Below, one piece after another: positions 23,787-34,422 of a stretch of 64,000 nt of DNA. The notes under the pieces were generated by a model. That model made no database searches. It was given only the letters and a program-made list of their open reading frames with translations, and had not been told where the DNA came from. The stretch lies in contig NC_079900.1 in the NCBI RefSeq assembly GCF_024868665.1, positions 18,061,165 through 18,125,164 of the forward strand, in the 5' to 3' direction. The DNA comes from Triplophysa rosa (lineage: Eukaryota > Chordata > Actinopteri > Cypriniformes > Nemacheilidae). Numbering within the stretch: the stretch's first letter is position 1; each line of letters begins with the position of its first letter. The position numbers and the translations under genes were made by a program.

Positions 23787-23928
23787 GCGTTTGACCAATC
23801 ACAGCAGACTAGACCATTTGACCAATCACAGCAGACTAGACCATCTGACCAATCACAGCAGACTAGACCATCTGACCAATCACAGCAGACTACACTATCT
23901 GACCAATCAGATCAGACTACGCTGGCGG
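23787..23928 (+). repeat. 27-bp minisatellite, about five CCAAT-box units
   Basis: Unit of 27 bp with GACCAATCACAGCAGACTAG as its core, repeated about five times, the last units diverging (GACCAATCAGATCAGACTAC). Each unit holds CCAATCA, the core of an NF-Y/CCAAT box. Because 27 is a multiple of three, frames are open across it, but the protein would be a D-Q-S-Q-Q-T repeat with no known role; I treat these as non-coding. Confidence 0.85.
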
Positions 23929-24129
23929 AAAGGCGGAGATTACACAGATGAATCGCGGAACGAATCATTTGAGAGTCAGTCAAGAAGTAAGGTAATAAAA
24001 ACTGCTTATTATTACGAAATAATAGTATTTTTACATCATGTATGTACATAAACTTGTTGTCGGACACTCCATAAACCAAAATAATCCCTTAAAAATATTG
24101 AGGAATGTACTCTTTAAGTGTTTTTTTTT

Positions 24130-24543
24130 TTAAGTCCCTGTGAACCGTAAATTGTGATCATTTTTACTTCCGTATTTTGACGCATTTCCGAGTGAAATGG
24201 AATTTTGAATGAGAAAAATAGTGGTCGTGGCTTTTGCCTTTCTCTGCGATTTGATTGGATGTAAAAAAACAGCCGTTGCATTTTGAAATGGAACTGGCAG
24301 CAGACTGACAGTTGAAGGGGAGGAGTTAACGGATGCTCCACCCAAGCCGTCTAACATACGTCATTTAAGATGTATAGTCACTACAGGGCGAGGTGCATTT
24401 TCAGATTTTAACTGAAGTTTATGAGGGCACACGATTTTTAAAAAGAGAATGACCCACACTAATAAACTACTGTATTTACAATAAACGCTGCAATATTTCA
24501 TGAAAAAATAGGCATTGTAATTTTTATTTCACTGGGACTTTAA
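24130..24543 (+). mobile_element. TTAA MITE with TTAA(A)GTCCC ends
   Basis: 414 bp from TTAA at 24130-24133 (TTAAGTCCCTGTGAA) to TTAA at 24540-24543 (TTCACTGGGACTTTAA). The ends are inverted over about 16 bp. No ORF above 75 codons. It lies 12 bp after the THAP element, separated by a T run. Confidence 0.75.
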
Positions 24544-24744
24544 GTGTAATTTAATAATTTCTGTGTAATTTAATAACAAGAACATAGTGAGATTATTACT
24601 GACGGGTGATGCCTGAGGAGAGAGAGGAAGTGTAGATAACGCTGTTCTGGCAGCCGGCATATGTTCTTCAGATGAGTAAGTTTCTTTTCTGGTTTTGGTG
24701 TAGGTCTTTGTACTAGAAGTTTACTTTATTACTTTGTAATTTGA
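24544..24744. other. short unrecognised spacer
   Basis: Holds a duplicated GTGTAATTTAATAA pair near 24545-24575; nothing else recognised. Confidence 0.4.
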
Positions 24745-24882
24745 GTTTAGAGCTACTGTAGAAAAAACATGGCAAATTCCATAAGAGGACCCGCAGTGTA
24801 TGTAGATAGAAATAGCTCATTCTAAGGTAATAAAAACATAACGCTTCATTATGTAAGGTCTTTATACACCTCTGAAGACATA
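24745..24882 (+). mobile_element. TTAA MITE family A, left piece split by Tc1
   Basis: Matches the middle of family A ('gtttagagctactgtagaaa', 'ggacccgcagtgtatgtaga', 'gtaaggtctttatacacc'). It stops at the TA where the Tc1 element begins and resumes at 26432. Confidence 0.75.
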
Positions 24883-26431
24883 CACTGACCAAAATTATAA
24901 ATGCAACACTTTTGTTTTTGCCCCCATTTTTCATGAGCTGAACTCAAAGATCTAAGACTTTTTCTATGTACACAAAAGGCCTATTTCTCTCAAATATTGT
25001 TCACAAATCTGTCTAAATCTGTGTTAGTGAGCACTTCTCCTTTGCCGAGACAATCCATCCACCTCACAGGTGTGGCATATCAAGATGCTGATTAGACAAC
25101 ATGATTATTGCACAGGTGTGCCTTAGGCTGGCCACAATAAAAGGCCACTCTAAAATGTGCAGTTTTATCACACAGCACAATGCCACAGATGTCACAAGTT
25201 TTGAAGGAGCGTGCAATTGGCATGCTGACTGCAGGAATGTCCACCAGAGCTGTTGCCTGTGAATTGAATGTTCACTTCTCTACCATAAGCCGTCTCCAAA
25301 GGCGTTTCAGAGAATTTGGCAGTACATCCAACCGGCCTCACAACCGCAGACCACGTGTAACCACACCAGCCCAGGACCTCCACATCTAGCATCTTCACCT
25401 CCAAGATCGTCTGAGACCAGCCACCCGGACAGCTGCTGCAACAATCGGTTTGCATAAACAAAGAATCGTCCTCATCATCGGGGTCTCGTCCTGACTGCAG
25501 TTCGTCGTCGTAACCGACTTGAGTGGGCAAATGCTCACATTCGATGGCGTCTGGCACTTTGGAGAGGTGTTCTCTTCACGGATGAATCCCGGTTTTCACT
25601 GTACAGGGCAAATGGCAGACAGCATGTATGGCATCGTGTGGGTGAGCGGTTTGCTGATGTCAACGTTGTGGATCGAGTGGCCCATGGTGGCGGTGGGGTT
25701 ATGGTATGGGCAGGCGTATGTTATGGACAACGAACACAGGTGCATTTTATTGATGGCATTTTGAATGCACAGAGATCCTGAGGCCCATTGTTGTGCCATT
25801 CATCCATGACCATCACCTCATGTTGCAGCATGATAATGCACGGCCCCATGTTGCAAGGATCTGTACACAATTCCTGGAAGCTGAAAACATCCCAGTTCTT
25901 GAATGGCCAGCATACTCACCGGACATGTCACCCATTGAGCATGTTTGGGATGCTCTGGATCGGCTTATACGACAGCGTGTTACAGTTCCTGCCAATATCC
26001 AGCAACTTTGCACAGCCATTGAAGAGGAGTGGACCAACATTCCACAGGCCACAATCAACAACCTGATCAACTCTATGCGAAGGAGATGTGTTGCACTGCG
26101 TGAGGCAAATGGTGGTCACACCAGATACTGACTGGTTTTCGGACCCCCCAATACAGTAAAACTGCACATTTTAGAGTGGCCTTTTATTGTGGCCAGCCTA
26201 AGGCACACCTGTGCAATAATCATGCTGTCCAATCAGCATCTTGATATGCCATACCTGTGAGGTGGATGGATTATCTCAGCAAAGGAGAAGTGCTCACTAA
26301 CACAGATTTAGACAGATTTGTGAACAATATTTGAGAGAAATAGGACTTTTGTGTACATAGAAAAAGTCTTTGAGTTCATCTCATGAAAGGGGGCAAAAAC
26401 AAAAGTGTTGCATTAATAATTTTGGTCAGTG
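24883..26431 (+). mobile_element. Tc1-type transposon, inactive
   Basis: A 1549-bp element beginning CACTGACCAAAATTATAAAT and ending in its complement with one mismatch, flanked by TA at 24881-24882 and 26432-26433. The inverted repeats are long, about 280 bp each (24883-25167 and 26156-26431), as in IR/DR-type fish Tc1 elements. One broken transposase gene lies between them. It inserted into an older family A MITE, whose two halves flank it in register. Confidence 0.95.
25180..26131 (+). pseudogene. Tc1 transposase, frameshifted with early stop
   Basis: ATG 25180 opens a paired helix-turn-helix DNA-binding N-terminus (M-S-Q-x-L-K-E-R-A; S-T-R-A-V-A-x-E-L; F-S-T-I-S-R-L). It ends at a TAG after about 69 codons (25387-25389), where related elements continue. 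Similarity goes on in shifted frames: T-D-E-S-R-F near 25580, H-D-N-A-R-P-H-V-A near 25830 and Y-S-P-D-M-S-P-I-E-H near 25915, which carry the D, D and E of the DDE catalytic triad. The last frame (25793-26131) is intact through the C-terminus. At least one stop and two frameshifts are needed to explain it, so no active enzyme is made. Length matches the usual Tc1 transposase of roughly 340 residues. Confidence 0.9.
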
Positions 26432-26500
26432 TAGTTATGTATATTATATTGCATTTCTGTTAACATATCCTCAAAAAAAAAAAAAACACTGGACCTTTAA
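26432..26500 (+). mobile_element. TTAA MITE family A, right piece split by Tc1
   Basis: Continues the 24745-24882 copy through 'tattatattgcatttctgt' and ends ACCTTTAA at 26500. Confidence 0.75.
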
Positions 26501-29500
26501 AACTTAAATTTGTATGTGAAACAGAAATGTGTTTTGTGTGATACATCTCTATTAAATACCCCAGAATTTTCATGTAGGTTGATATGATATACAATATGTT
26601 TGGGTTCTTAAGGGTTAAGACTATTCTTTATTGTGATGTATGGCAACACTTTCCAACATTGGCCATTAGCAAGTGGTATGACTTGTTTTGAATTAAATTG
26701 AATTGCTGCTGTAGTTTGTCAGTATATTGGAGTTATCATCCTATTATAAACATTTTTTGAGATAGCAGCACTTGACAAAAATTCAGTCTGTGAGACCGTA
26801 GAACAGCTTGTATACCTTTGCTGCATTTATATTCCAGGCACAGTTGTCAAATGCAGTAGAATACAGGAATAGCTTATTACCAGCTGTCATCATTTCTTGC
26901 ATTATACACACTCTTCTGCTTCTTAACGAAAGCTTTTATTTGCTGAATCATTTTTACTTTTTTATTACTTTCAGTTAGACACGTCTCTGCCTAGAAGTGT
27001 CTCCCAGTGTTGCTGCCAAGCCAAGACTCATTATGCCCCTTTCAAATATTTTACCATAAAGTGGCAATGTAATTATTATTACAGGCCCGTGTGATAAAAA
27101 AATGACACTCATTAAACTACTGCAATTAACATTATTTATTTGATTTAAAATATTATTTCATGACTGTGAAAATGTTTCTAATGATGCATGTTTGAAAATA
27201 TACTGCTGAACAATTGCCTAGACGACTGAAAAAGAATCAGCTTTATGCATCACCTCTTTTCATCTATTCTACGTTAATTTCACAGACCAAAGGTAATTAT
27301 TGCGTATATATGCGTTGGTTTACAAACCCAAGAACCAGGAATATAAAACAAGCAATTTGCAAACATCAGAAGGGTTACTTAGTGTTTTCTCTGCAGAGAT
27401 AATTATCCTGTCCTGGAGTCTTCATCAAGACTCGTACCATTTCACTGTGTTTGACTAGCAAATCAGTGACTGAAGAAGGGCATGTTTGTTTTTGCAGATA
27501 CTCTTGCGTAGATGTTATGAGCAATCTACACTGTCAGGATGGATTAGCCAGAGCATGATGATCTTAAAACCGAGGCAATTTTCAAAAGTGTTGCGGTTCT
27601 TCATCCACTGCACAGAAGTGGCGTGACAGCGCCCTATCACAGATGTTTGTTTAGGGGCTGTGCCAGTGTTTTTGTGAGATTTGCATTCTCTTGTTGTGCC
27701 TCTGGCTATCCTGCTTTTCTCTAAACAGCTGCTTGTGTTCGTCAGGAAGGCTTTCGGCTTTGCGTTTTTTAGGACAAGTGGAAGCTCCTGAAAAAATGAA
27801 TCTCATAAACTTAAGGTTTTAGCATAAATCGCCGGAAACAAATATGGAAAAACTTTCTATTTACCGCACTTGGACAAGGTACTTACATATTTGTATATCT
27901 GAGAAAATCCATCTATCCATCCTTGTAGGGTGGATTTTTTACATTTGTTTGTTTGAATAAGAGGGCTGTTGTGAGGCTGGGGGATTGGAATGTAGAAAAT
28001 CAGAAGAAAGTAAAAACATTATAAACATTTTCAAATATACAGTATATATATATATATATATATGTATGTATACATTAATTGCACAGTCTAAAATTCTTAA
28101 AAATAGTCTGAAACCAGATTTTTTTATCACAATAAACAGCCAATGACACTGACAGTCGTATGAATCTGGTCATCAAACTATCCCTGTAATATATATAGAC
28201 CCACTTATTCGGTCCACTCGAGAGAATCTGTGACACATTTTGAAAATACTGTTAGGTTTTACACAGTTGCACCATTAAACTATCGGACATGAGAAATGCA
28301 TTCAGCCTGACCAGAAGCAGGGATAAAACATATCCCCTCCGGTGATGAAAAATGAACGACTAAAGGCAGAGAAACTCCCCTATCTCTCCGGTTTATCACA
28401 CTCTCTATCTATCTGTCTGTTTATCACAGCAACAAGAACAAGTCCTTTATAGCTGTGCATGTTGTTGCTATCAAACGTGTAGACTGTGACTGTGAAAATA
28501 ATCAAATAATCTTGGAAAGCTGTTAGTGTGATGAGATTATCTAGTTTTAGAGTAACTTTTGGTTCCAGTCAATGAATGCACCACATTTCAACTCAGAGCA
28601 GCCAAGTGAAGTAGAATATGTTGTATTTTATGTAGAAAAGAGATACGGTAATGTCTTTGTACACAGATGTCCAATTTTCAGAATTCACAGTAGAAGTGTG
28701 TAAAAAACCGATGTGTAGTAAATCACGTGGATACAAGCTAGTTTGGCTAGGAAAGTTAAAGAAGTTTGGGGAAGTCCATAAAACATCCAATGTGATCTAA
28801 AATAATGATTGTTTCTTTAAGATAAAGATAAACGAGTGGATGTCTCTTGCTAATAACTATGGGTTATTGATATAAATAGGGAAGAAACTGGGGACTCAGA
28901 ATCTGCTCCACTTTTTGACCTTCCATGTATTTATCTATAACAACACTGTCTTTATCTGTTTTGAAAAAAAAGGAATGCCGTTAAATTCCTAAGCAATCTA
29001 TTTATAATGTAGACATTTTTCAGTCTTCATAATTGTCCCTTGACAGCGAATGCACTTGTACGCTACAGCCATGAGAAGGCATTCATCTAAATAGGATGAA
29101 TAAATTGGCCCCACCCCCGCAGGGGATATAACTGCAGTAATCTAACTGAGATTACTGAAAAAGTTTTAGAGCAGAGGTTTATCATGCAAGTCCTTTCTCC
29201 GCTCTAACCTTAATTGTGGAATTTGTTCTAAATTGGCTTCATTTAGGCCATCTTTGAGTAAGGGACAATTGGGTTCATCTCATAAATATGCAACTGTGCG
29301 CGTTTCCTCAACTTAAAAGCAGGTGCCCGCAGAACCATTTTATGATAATTTACATGCAAGGAGATTAGTATTGCAGTAAAAACATGAAGTATTGCAGGGC
29401 ATCTGTTGAAAGTACTGGGTTGATCTTGGTTTTATTTGTGATTGTAATCATGCAATCTGTTATCTCACTGCAAAACTGGAAAATCTTAGATCGATATCAA

Positions 29501-29545
29501 TAACAGCTCTCCGATTGAGCAAGTCAATGGCCCAGCAATGTTGCT
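26501..29545. other. unrecognised DNA, no gene seen
   Basis: About 3 kb without a splice-flanked open frame or repeat I can name, apart from a TA microsatellite at 28042-28070. All open frames are under 70 codons. Confidence 0.5.
28042..28070. repeat. (TA)n with TATG tail
   Basis: About ten TA units, then TATGTATGTATA. Confidence 0.85.
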
Positions 29546-30482
29546 TTAAAGGCGCAGTTTTTGAATTACATTAGCGTTGTATTATAGATTTGCAACTAAT
29601 CGCTCAGTCCAAACACTACGGTGGCCACCATATTACAAAAAGATGTCGTTCTCATGTTGACGCAGGGAAGAGATCATGCGGGCATTAGAAAGACTGTAGA
29701 AAGAGCGATGTCTTATTTATTGCATAAAATAAAAGGTTTGTGGATTTTAAGATTAAAAAGAAGGATAAAGGTCAGGCAGGAGCTAGGACCTGTGTTAATA
29801 TTATAAAGACTTTACAGCAGAGACGCGTTAGGACTAAGGCTTTTAGCAGAGATACTCACAGATATCTATGGAGATACTTTACAGCAGAGAGACGTTGGAG
29901 AGAAAGATCTTCTAAAAATCACCCCCGAGGAGGATGCTTTGATTTGGATCAGTATGTGAGTAACATACTAACAGATATGTTGTTGTTGTAATATTAGCTG
30001 TGTGACGGAGCAGTTTTGAGCGTCATTGTTTATCTGGAACCGCTTTAATATTGTACTCGTCCAGATACTGGAGAGAGAGAGCGAGAGCGCGTTAGCGCTA
30101 AAACTGTAGAGAGAGCTCGTTTTACTCTCAATGATGAATAAATTTACATTTAATCCGTGGGTCACATGCGTTCCAAACTGTAGAGTACGATCCGTATGGA
30201 TCACGGATCATCTGCGATCCGTTTCACCACTATACCGCAGCGGAGAGGAAGAGGAAACGCGCGTTGTAGAGTTGTTTGTCCGTTTAGGGCTGCTGTACAA
30301 AATATGGCGGCGAATTCAATGTATGTAGGTCCGCTCTGTATGTAGAAATAAACAGCTTATTCTAAGGTATTAGAAACATAACGGTTAATCATGTAAGGTC
30401 TTTATACACCTCTGAAGAAATAGTTTTGTATATTATATTGCATTTCTGTCAACAGATCCTCCTAAAAACCCCGTTCATTTAA
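29546..30482 (+). mobile_element. long TTAA element related to MITE family A
   Basis: 937 bp between TTAA at 29546-29549 and 30479-30482. Its right 200 bp match family A closely ('gtaaggtctttatacacctc', 'tattatattgcatttctgtc') and its left end has 'ttgcaacta' and 'actacggtggcc' phrases, but it carries 500 bp of extra middle sequence with GAGAGA and GATCCG motifs. It may represent a longer ancestor from which the 390-bp form was deleted. No recognisable protein. Confidence 0.65.
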
Positions 30483-30569
30483 TGTTATCTTGAATTCCAC
30501 CAAAAATACTGCAACATGAGTCAATAATGGTCTATGGATAGTATCTAACATGCAGTTGCATGGAATAAT

Positions 30570-30720
30570 GTAAAGGCCTGTTCACACCAAATAAACTGTA
30601 ATGATAACGTTTTTCTAAAATTTAAGAGAATTGTCCACACCACAACTATGGTAGACAAAAAATCGAAATCAAAAGATAAATTAAGAAATTATATCATTAG
30701 GATCGATTTTAGAGTGATTG
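30570..30720. mobile_element. fragment of a 'TGTTCACACC' DNA repeat
   Basis: Contains AAAGGCCTGTTCACACCAA and an ATAACG run, as in common fish non-autonomous DNA elements. No second end found. Confidence 0.3.
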
Positions 30721-30769
30721 ATTTAGAGTGAGCTAATGAATAATACAAATTTTACTGGCAATTAAAATT

Positions 30770-31330
30770 CAATTGAATTTTAAAGTCTAAGTAAAGTGAC
30801 ATTAAAATATGTGTTCTGAGTTTGTTACACAGCAAAAAGGTGTTTTATTAACCATCCAGCCAAATTTGAATGGAGAAAAAAACATCCAAAGTAAATAAAA
30901 TAAATTATCAAAATCTTGGAAAAATAAGCAGAACTCTCTGCTCTCAAACGCTGGGGGCGTGTCCGCTGTTGGCGCTGAAGCCACGCCCACTCGCGTCGCT
31001 CAACCAACGTCGAGTCCCCAACCCAGTAGGCTATATGTGACTTATGTGAATACGTTTTATGGGAGGATTTGAATTCAAACACGCGATATTCATCAATATA
31101 TAATTCACGAGTTCGCCTATGCAGATAATAATGCAGGTTAAAAGGTATGCATATTTGGCGTGCTGTCTGGAGAGAGGGCTCCGAGGCCGGCAGTCTCTTC
31201 CGAACTCGGAGTACTCTTGCCCTGTCCGGTGAGAGGGCTCCGGGCCCGGTGTTAGCCCGAACCCAGAGCGCTCCCCCGTTGTCCTGGTGGTGGAGGGATG
31301 CCTGAAGAATGTAGAGCGAATGCAGGTAAG
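30770..31330. other. GC-rich block with diverged tandem pair and donor-like site
   Basis: Much richer in G+C and CpG than its surroundings from about 30940. 31164-31222 and 31223-31280 are two diverged copies of one unit, both containing GAGAGGGCTCCG and CCGAAC. A GCAG|GTAAGA donor-like site follows at 31327. It could be a repeat family member or a non-coding exon; I could not assign it. Confidence 0.35.
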
Positions 31331-32184
31331 ATAGCTTTGTCTATTTGTAGTGGTTCTCTCATGAGCTGATATGGTAGATGCTGAGATTGCTGATAGCGAA
31401 CCAGCCGGGTGGATTATCTGCTTGTGCTCGTCTCGAAATTTGTTAATTAAACATTATTTACTGAAGCACGTCGCGATCAAGCGCAGTGATCCTCCATCCG
31501 TTTGCGTTATTCTCCTCCATCCATTCGCGTCTGCGTTACCATTTGCTTTTTATTTGGCGTGAAATTTGTTTAGTTGGGCAGAGTGAGATCGTGAGAGATC
31601 TTGAAAGCGTGTGCGTGAGAACTTACAACCGTGAGCTCGTGATTGAGCAGACGCCTCATGCTAGGTGCTCTAGTGATAGGGGAGGGGCCATGCATGCTCG
31701 GACGCTCCATTGCGTCATCGATCCCCCGTTTTAGCCCCGCCCAAAAAATCCTGAACAGAGAATTGGTGAAAAACTGTTTAACTCCACAACTACATACTTC
31801 TAAAATGTTTGTAATGTGTTTCAGCAATACATTTCTAACATCTATAATGTGTTTAGAAACAATTCTCAGAATTCTCTTTACCCGGACTTTAATAAATATT
31901 GGGGCTAGTTGCACGAAGCTGCCATATTAGATTTCCGATCAGCGAGTGTGCATGGGCAGGCTTATATCCGGTCGTTTAACACTGTATGGGAAAATAAGGA
32001 TGGCAAATATGAGCGTTTTTTTAGATAAAAAGAAGAAATTAATATATCAGTGATATTACAGAAAATCCTCTGTATATTTAGTTGAGTAGGCCTACCTCGT
32101 TAAGCCAACACAGATATCAGCACAAAAAAAGGTTGATGGTGTTTTATACATGTGCAAATCCCGCGTTTCTCCCCATATATTTTT
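31331..32184. other. unrecognised DNA
   Basis: No gene. 31640-31745 is CpG-containing. Open frames of 95 and 114 codons overlap on opposite strands and match nothing known. Confidence 0.4.
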
Positions 32185-32220
32185 GATTTGGGTCTCATCG
32201 GGCTAGGATTGAAATGCAAT
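32185..32220 (+). repeat. left arm of 36-bp perfect inverted repeat
   Basis: GATTTGGGTCTCATCGGG and the next 18 bases are the exact complement of 34423-34458, 2.2 kb away. Confidence 0.9.
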
Positions 32221-32243
32221 ATTGCATTTGATTTTCATATTGG

Positions 32244-32303
32244 ATTGATTTTAAAGTACTGTTACTCGTTTATAAATCACTAAATGGCTTAGGACCGAAA
32301 TAC
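32244..32303 (+). pseudogene. LINE reverse transcriptase C-terminal fragment, part 1
   Basis: Open frame reading F-K-V-L-L-L-V-Y-K-S-L-N-G-L-G-P-K-Y, the conserved peptide near the end of L2-like and related fish LINE reverse transcriptases. It is cut at the 8-bp target site of the 32304-33855 element and continues in frame at 33864. Confidence 0.7.
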
Positions 32304-33855
32304 GGTAACACTTTAAAATAATGGTCCGTTGTTAACAAGTAACTATCCAGAAAGTAATAGGTAGTACTACATTACAGTTTTTCTCGATTGCTAACACACA
32401 ATTCATGAAACAATTCACCATTTTCTGACAACTATAAACACATTCTCAGAACAATACACCAACGTGTACAAACCCCACACACAAACAGCCTCATTTTGCA
32501 AAGGTTTAACCATGTTCTCATTCAGAAAACACAAACACATAATATAATGAACTGAAGTGTCAAGTTGTAAACTCAAATTGCACACATTTGTCCATCAGTA
32601 AACATTCAGTGGCAAAACTGATGACACACCAATCAGAATCACAGGATAATATCAATAGGAGCACAGGTAATTGTGCATCCTAGAATCATCTGCTTTATAC
32701 TGCTTACTGTAAACATAACGTATAATTACAGTACACACTTTATATGAGAGAAATGTCACTATTCTGTATCCAGTAAACTGAATAGCTCGTGTGCACCCTG
32801 AATCTATGATTGTCAAGTTTATTTGAAGCATTTTTTTACTTTACTTTTTTTATTTGCAGAACTCAGAGACGACTACTTAAAAAAATTTTTTGTCAGGAGT
32901 CCAAGAAATTGCTATCGTATCCTGTATCGATATTGGGCCAAAGGTGCATAGGATGCCATGTTTATTTATATATTTATGCAATTGTATTCTGCATTGTGTT
33001 GCATACCCAGTTTGTATATTTTTTTGGTTTTTGAACTTTTCTTGTCTTTTCTATTTCATCTACTTTCATCTAAGATTACTTACCGTAACAGTAGTGTAAT
33101 ATTTTATTTTTTCCTAAAGCCCATTGTGGCATTTTGCTCTTTCTGCACTCTTTTATGTTGTAGATTGTTTTAGACACAAATTACTATTTTCTTGAATAAC
33201 AATAAAAGGTTTTAGTAACAGTGTTTTGAATTGATCTCACCAGTGTCTACAACCATGTTGTAGTGTGAGTGTTTCTGAGGACTTGTGTGTCATGCTTGGG
33301 GAAAAAGTTTGATTTTTCAGCAAATTTGAATGGTTTAGAGTGGAGAGCTTCATTTTGACCTGAAAATAGGATGTTGAGGGAATTGGGTGAGAAGTTATGG
33401 ATTTGTGTTTAGAGTTTCGAGAAAAGGAGCCATAATTTCAAGAAATGTGTTTAAGCAATCTAGAAAAACTGTAACACTTACCTTAATACTATTAACTAAT
33501 ATAGAAGCAAGATTAACTAAGCAATAAGTAATAGCTAATTTAGGACAAAGGTAGTTTCTTATTTGGTATTTGATAATTACTAAAGAAAAATGCCATCATT
33601 GAGAACTACTTGCGAAATATGACCAATTAATAAAGAAAAAACAATTAATTACTAATCTCAACATTAACGTACATAAAGTGAAAAAAAAGGTTGTTTGTGG
33701 AAACAAATTTATGAATAAATACAAATACCAAAAGCCTAATACCAAAACATGAATGGATATATTCTACATATATAGCCGAAGTGTTAATGTAGTACTACCT
33801 ATTACTTTCTGCATAGTTACTTGTTAACAACGGACCATTATTTTAAAGTGTTACC
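32304..33855. mobile_element. DNA element, long inverted ends, 8-bp TSD
   Basis: 1552 bp starting GGTAACACTTTAAAATAATG and ending in its complement; the inverted ends run about 70 bp, to the TAGTACTAC blocks. Flanked by identical CGAAATAC at 32296-32303 and 33856-33863. Removing it rejoins a LINE reading frame exactly. A second element (32375-33471) is inserted in it. The 8-bp duplication suggests a hAT-like transposase supplied in trans. Confidence 0.85.
32375..33471 (+). mobile_element. TA-flanked element with CAGTTTTTCT ends, copy 1
   Basis: 1097 bp starting CAGTTTTTCTCGATTGCTAA and ending AGCAATCTAGAAAAACTG, flanked by TA at 32373-32374 and 33472-33473. A second, diverged copy lies at 54578-55479. 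Open frames of 69-74 codons near 32810-33170 are hydrophobic and not recognisable as transposase. Confidence 0.8.
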
Positions 33856-33863
33856 CGAAATAC

Positions 33864-33907
33864 ATTGCAGATATGCTCACTAAATATATACCTAACAGAC
33901 CACTTTA
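33864..33907 (+). pseudogene. LINE reverse transcriptase C-terminal fragment, part 2
   Basis: Continues part 1 in frame as I-A-D-M-L-T-K-Y-I-P-N-R-P-L, then the similarity fades. Confidence 0.65.
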
Positions 33908-34422
33908 CACAGCAAAGGCGGCACAGAAACCAAATCTGAAGCGGCATAAATGTGTATTTACACAGACCGTTAATGCGGTTCTAAAGCGGCATAAATGCAT
34001 TTACACAGAAATTTAAATTATGTGAAATAATGCTGAACATAACCACAAAAGCACTGTTCTTACAATATGCTATAAAACAATGCCTTAAATTAAACGATAT
34101 AAACTAAAAAAAAATACTGGCACTAATAATAACAATGCATACTTTAGGATAAAAACAATATTAGGCTATAAATGCAACATTTTAAATGAATAGAAAGACG
34201 CCAAATGAACCGCATATTGAAAGACGCCAAAATTAGTTTTAAAGAGCCAGAAAGTCACTGTCGACCAGGTAAATGAAAAGTCCAGGTGTTACCGGTAAAT
34301 GTTACCAGATCGTTGTCGACTTGTCGTGTATGAAATATTGTCCTCAATTAGATGCTTTTGGATATATAGGCTAATGACAAAATCATTTGAGAAAATCATT
34401 TGTCGACAAAATCATTTGTCGT
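33908..34422. other. unrecognised DNA with short repeats
   Basis: Contains repeated AAGCGGCATAAATG and TTTACACAGA motifs (33938-34010). Related TTTACACAGAAAT text recurs near 35495, so a larger decayed element may span both. Confidence 0.35.
34377..34422 (+). repeat. short tandem repeat AAAATCATTTG(TCG)
   Basis: Three consecutive copies of a roughly 15-bp unit just before the right arm of the 36-bp inverted repeat. Confidence 0.7.

Larger units (their letters stand above)
22741..24117 (+). mobile_element. TTAA-flanked transposon with THAP exon, 1.4 kb
   Basis: The ends are a perfect 18-bp inverted pair: TTAAAGAGTACATTCCTC at 22741-22758 and its complement at 24100-24117, with TTAA at both outer edges. 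Inside, in order, are a THAP-domain coding exon (23034-23310), a GTAAGT donor, AT-rich spacer and a 27-bp CCAAT-containing minisatellite (23787-23928). No DDE transposase core follows, so this is an internally deleted derivative of a longer element. THAP domains are known in P-element and Kolobok transposases, and TTAA duplication fits Kolobok/T2; P elements make 8-bp duplications, which I do not see here. Confidence 0.75.

Noticed and set aside
23787..23928. Regular repeat array considered as CRISPR
   Set aside because: Units are directly adjacent without unique spacers, and the genome is a vertebrate's; it is a minisatellite.
23757..24051. Frames encoding D-Q-S-Q-Q-T-R-P repeats
   Set aside because: Open only because the minisatellite unit is 27 bp; two different frames are open over it, as expected for a repeat rather than a protein.
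22741..24117. P-element origin for the THAP transposon
   Set aside because: P-type elements make 8-bp duplications; here only TTAA matches on both sides, so a Kolobok/T2 type is favoured.
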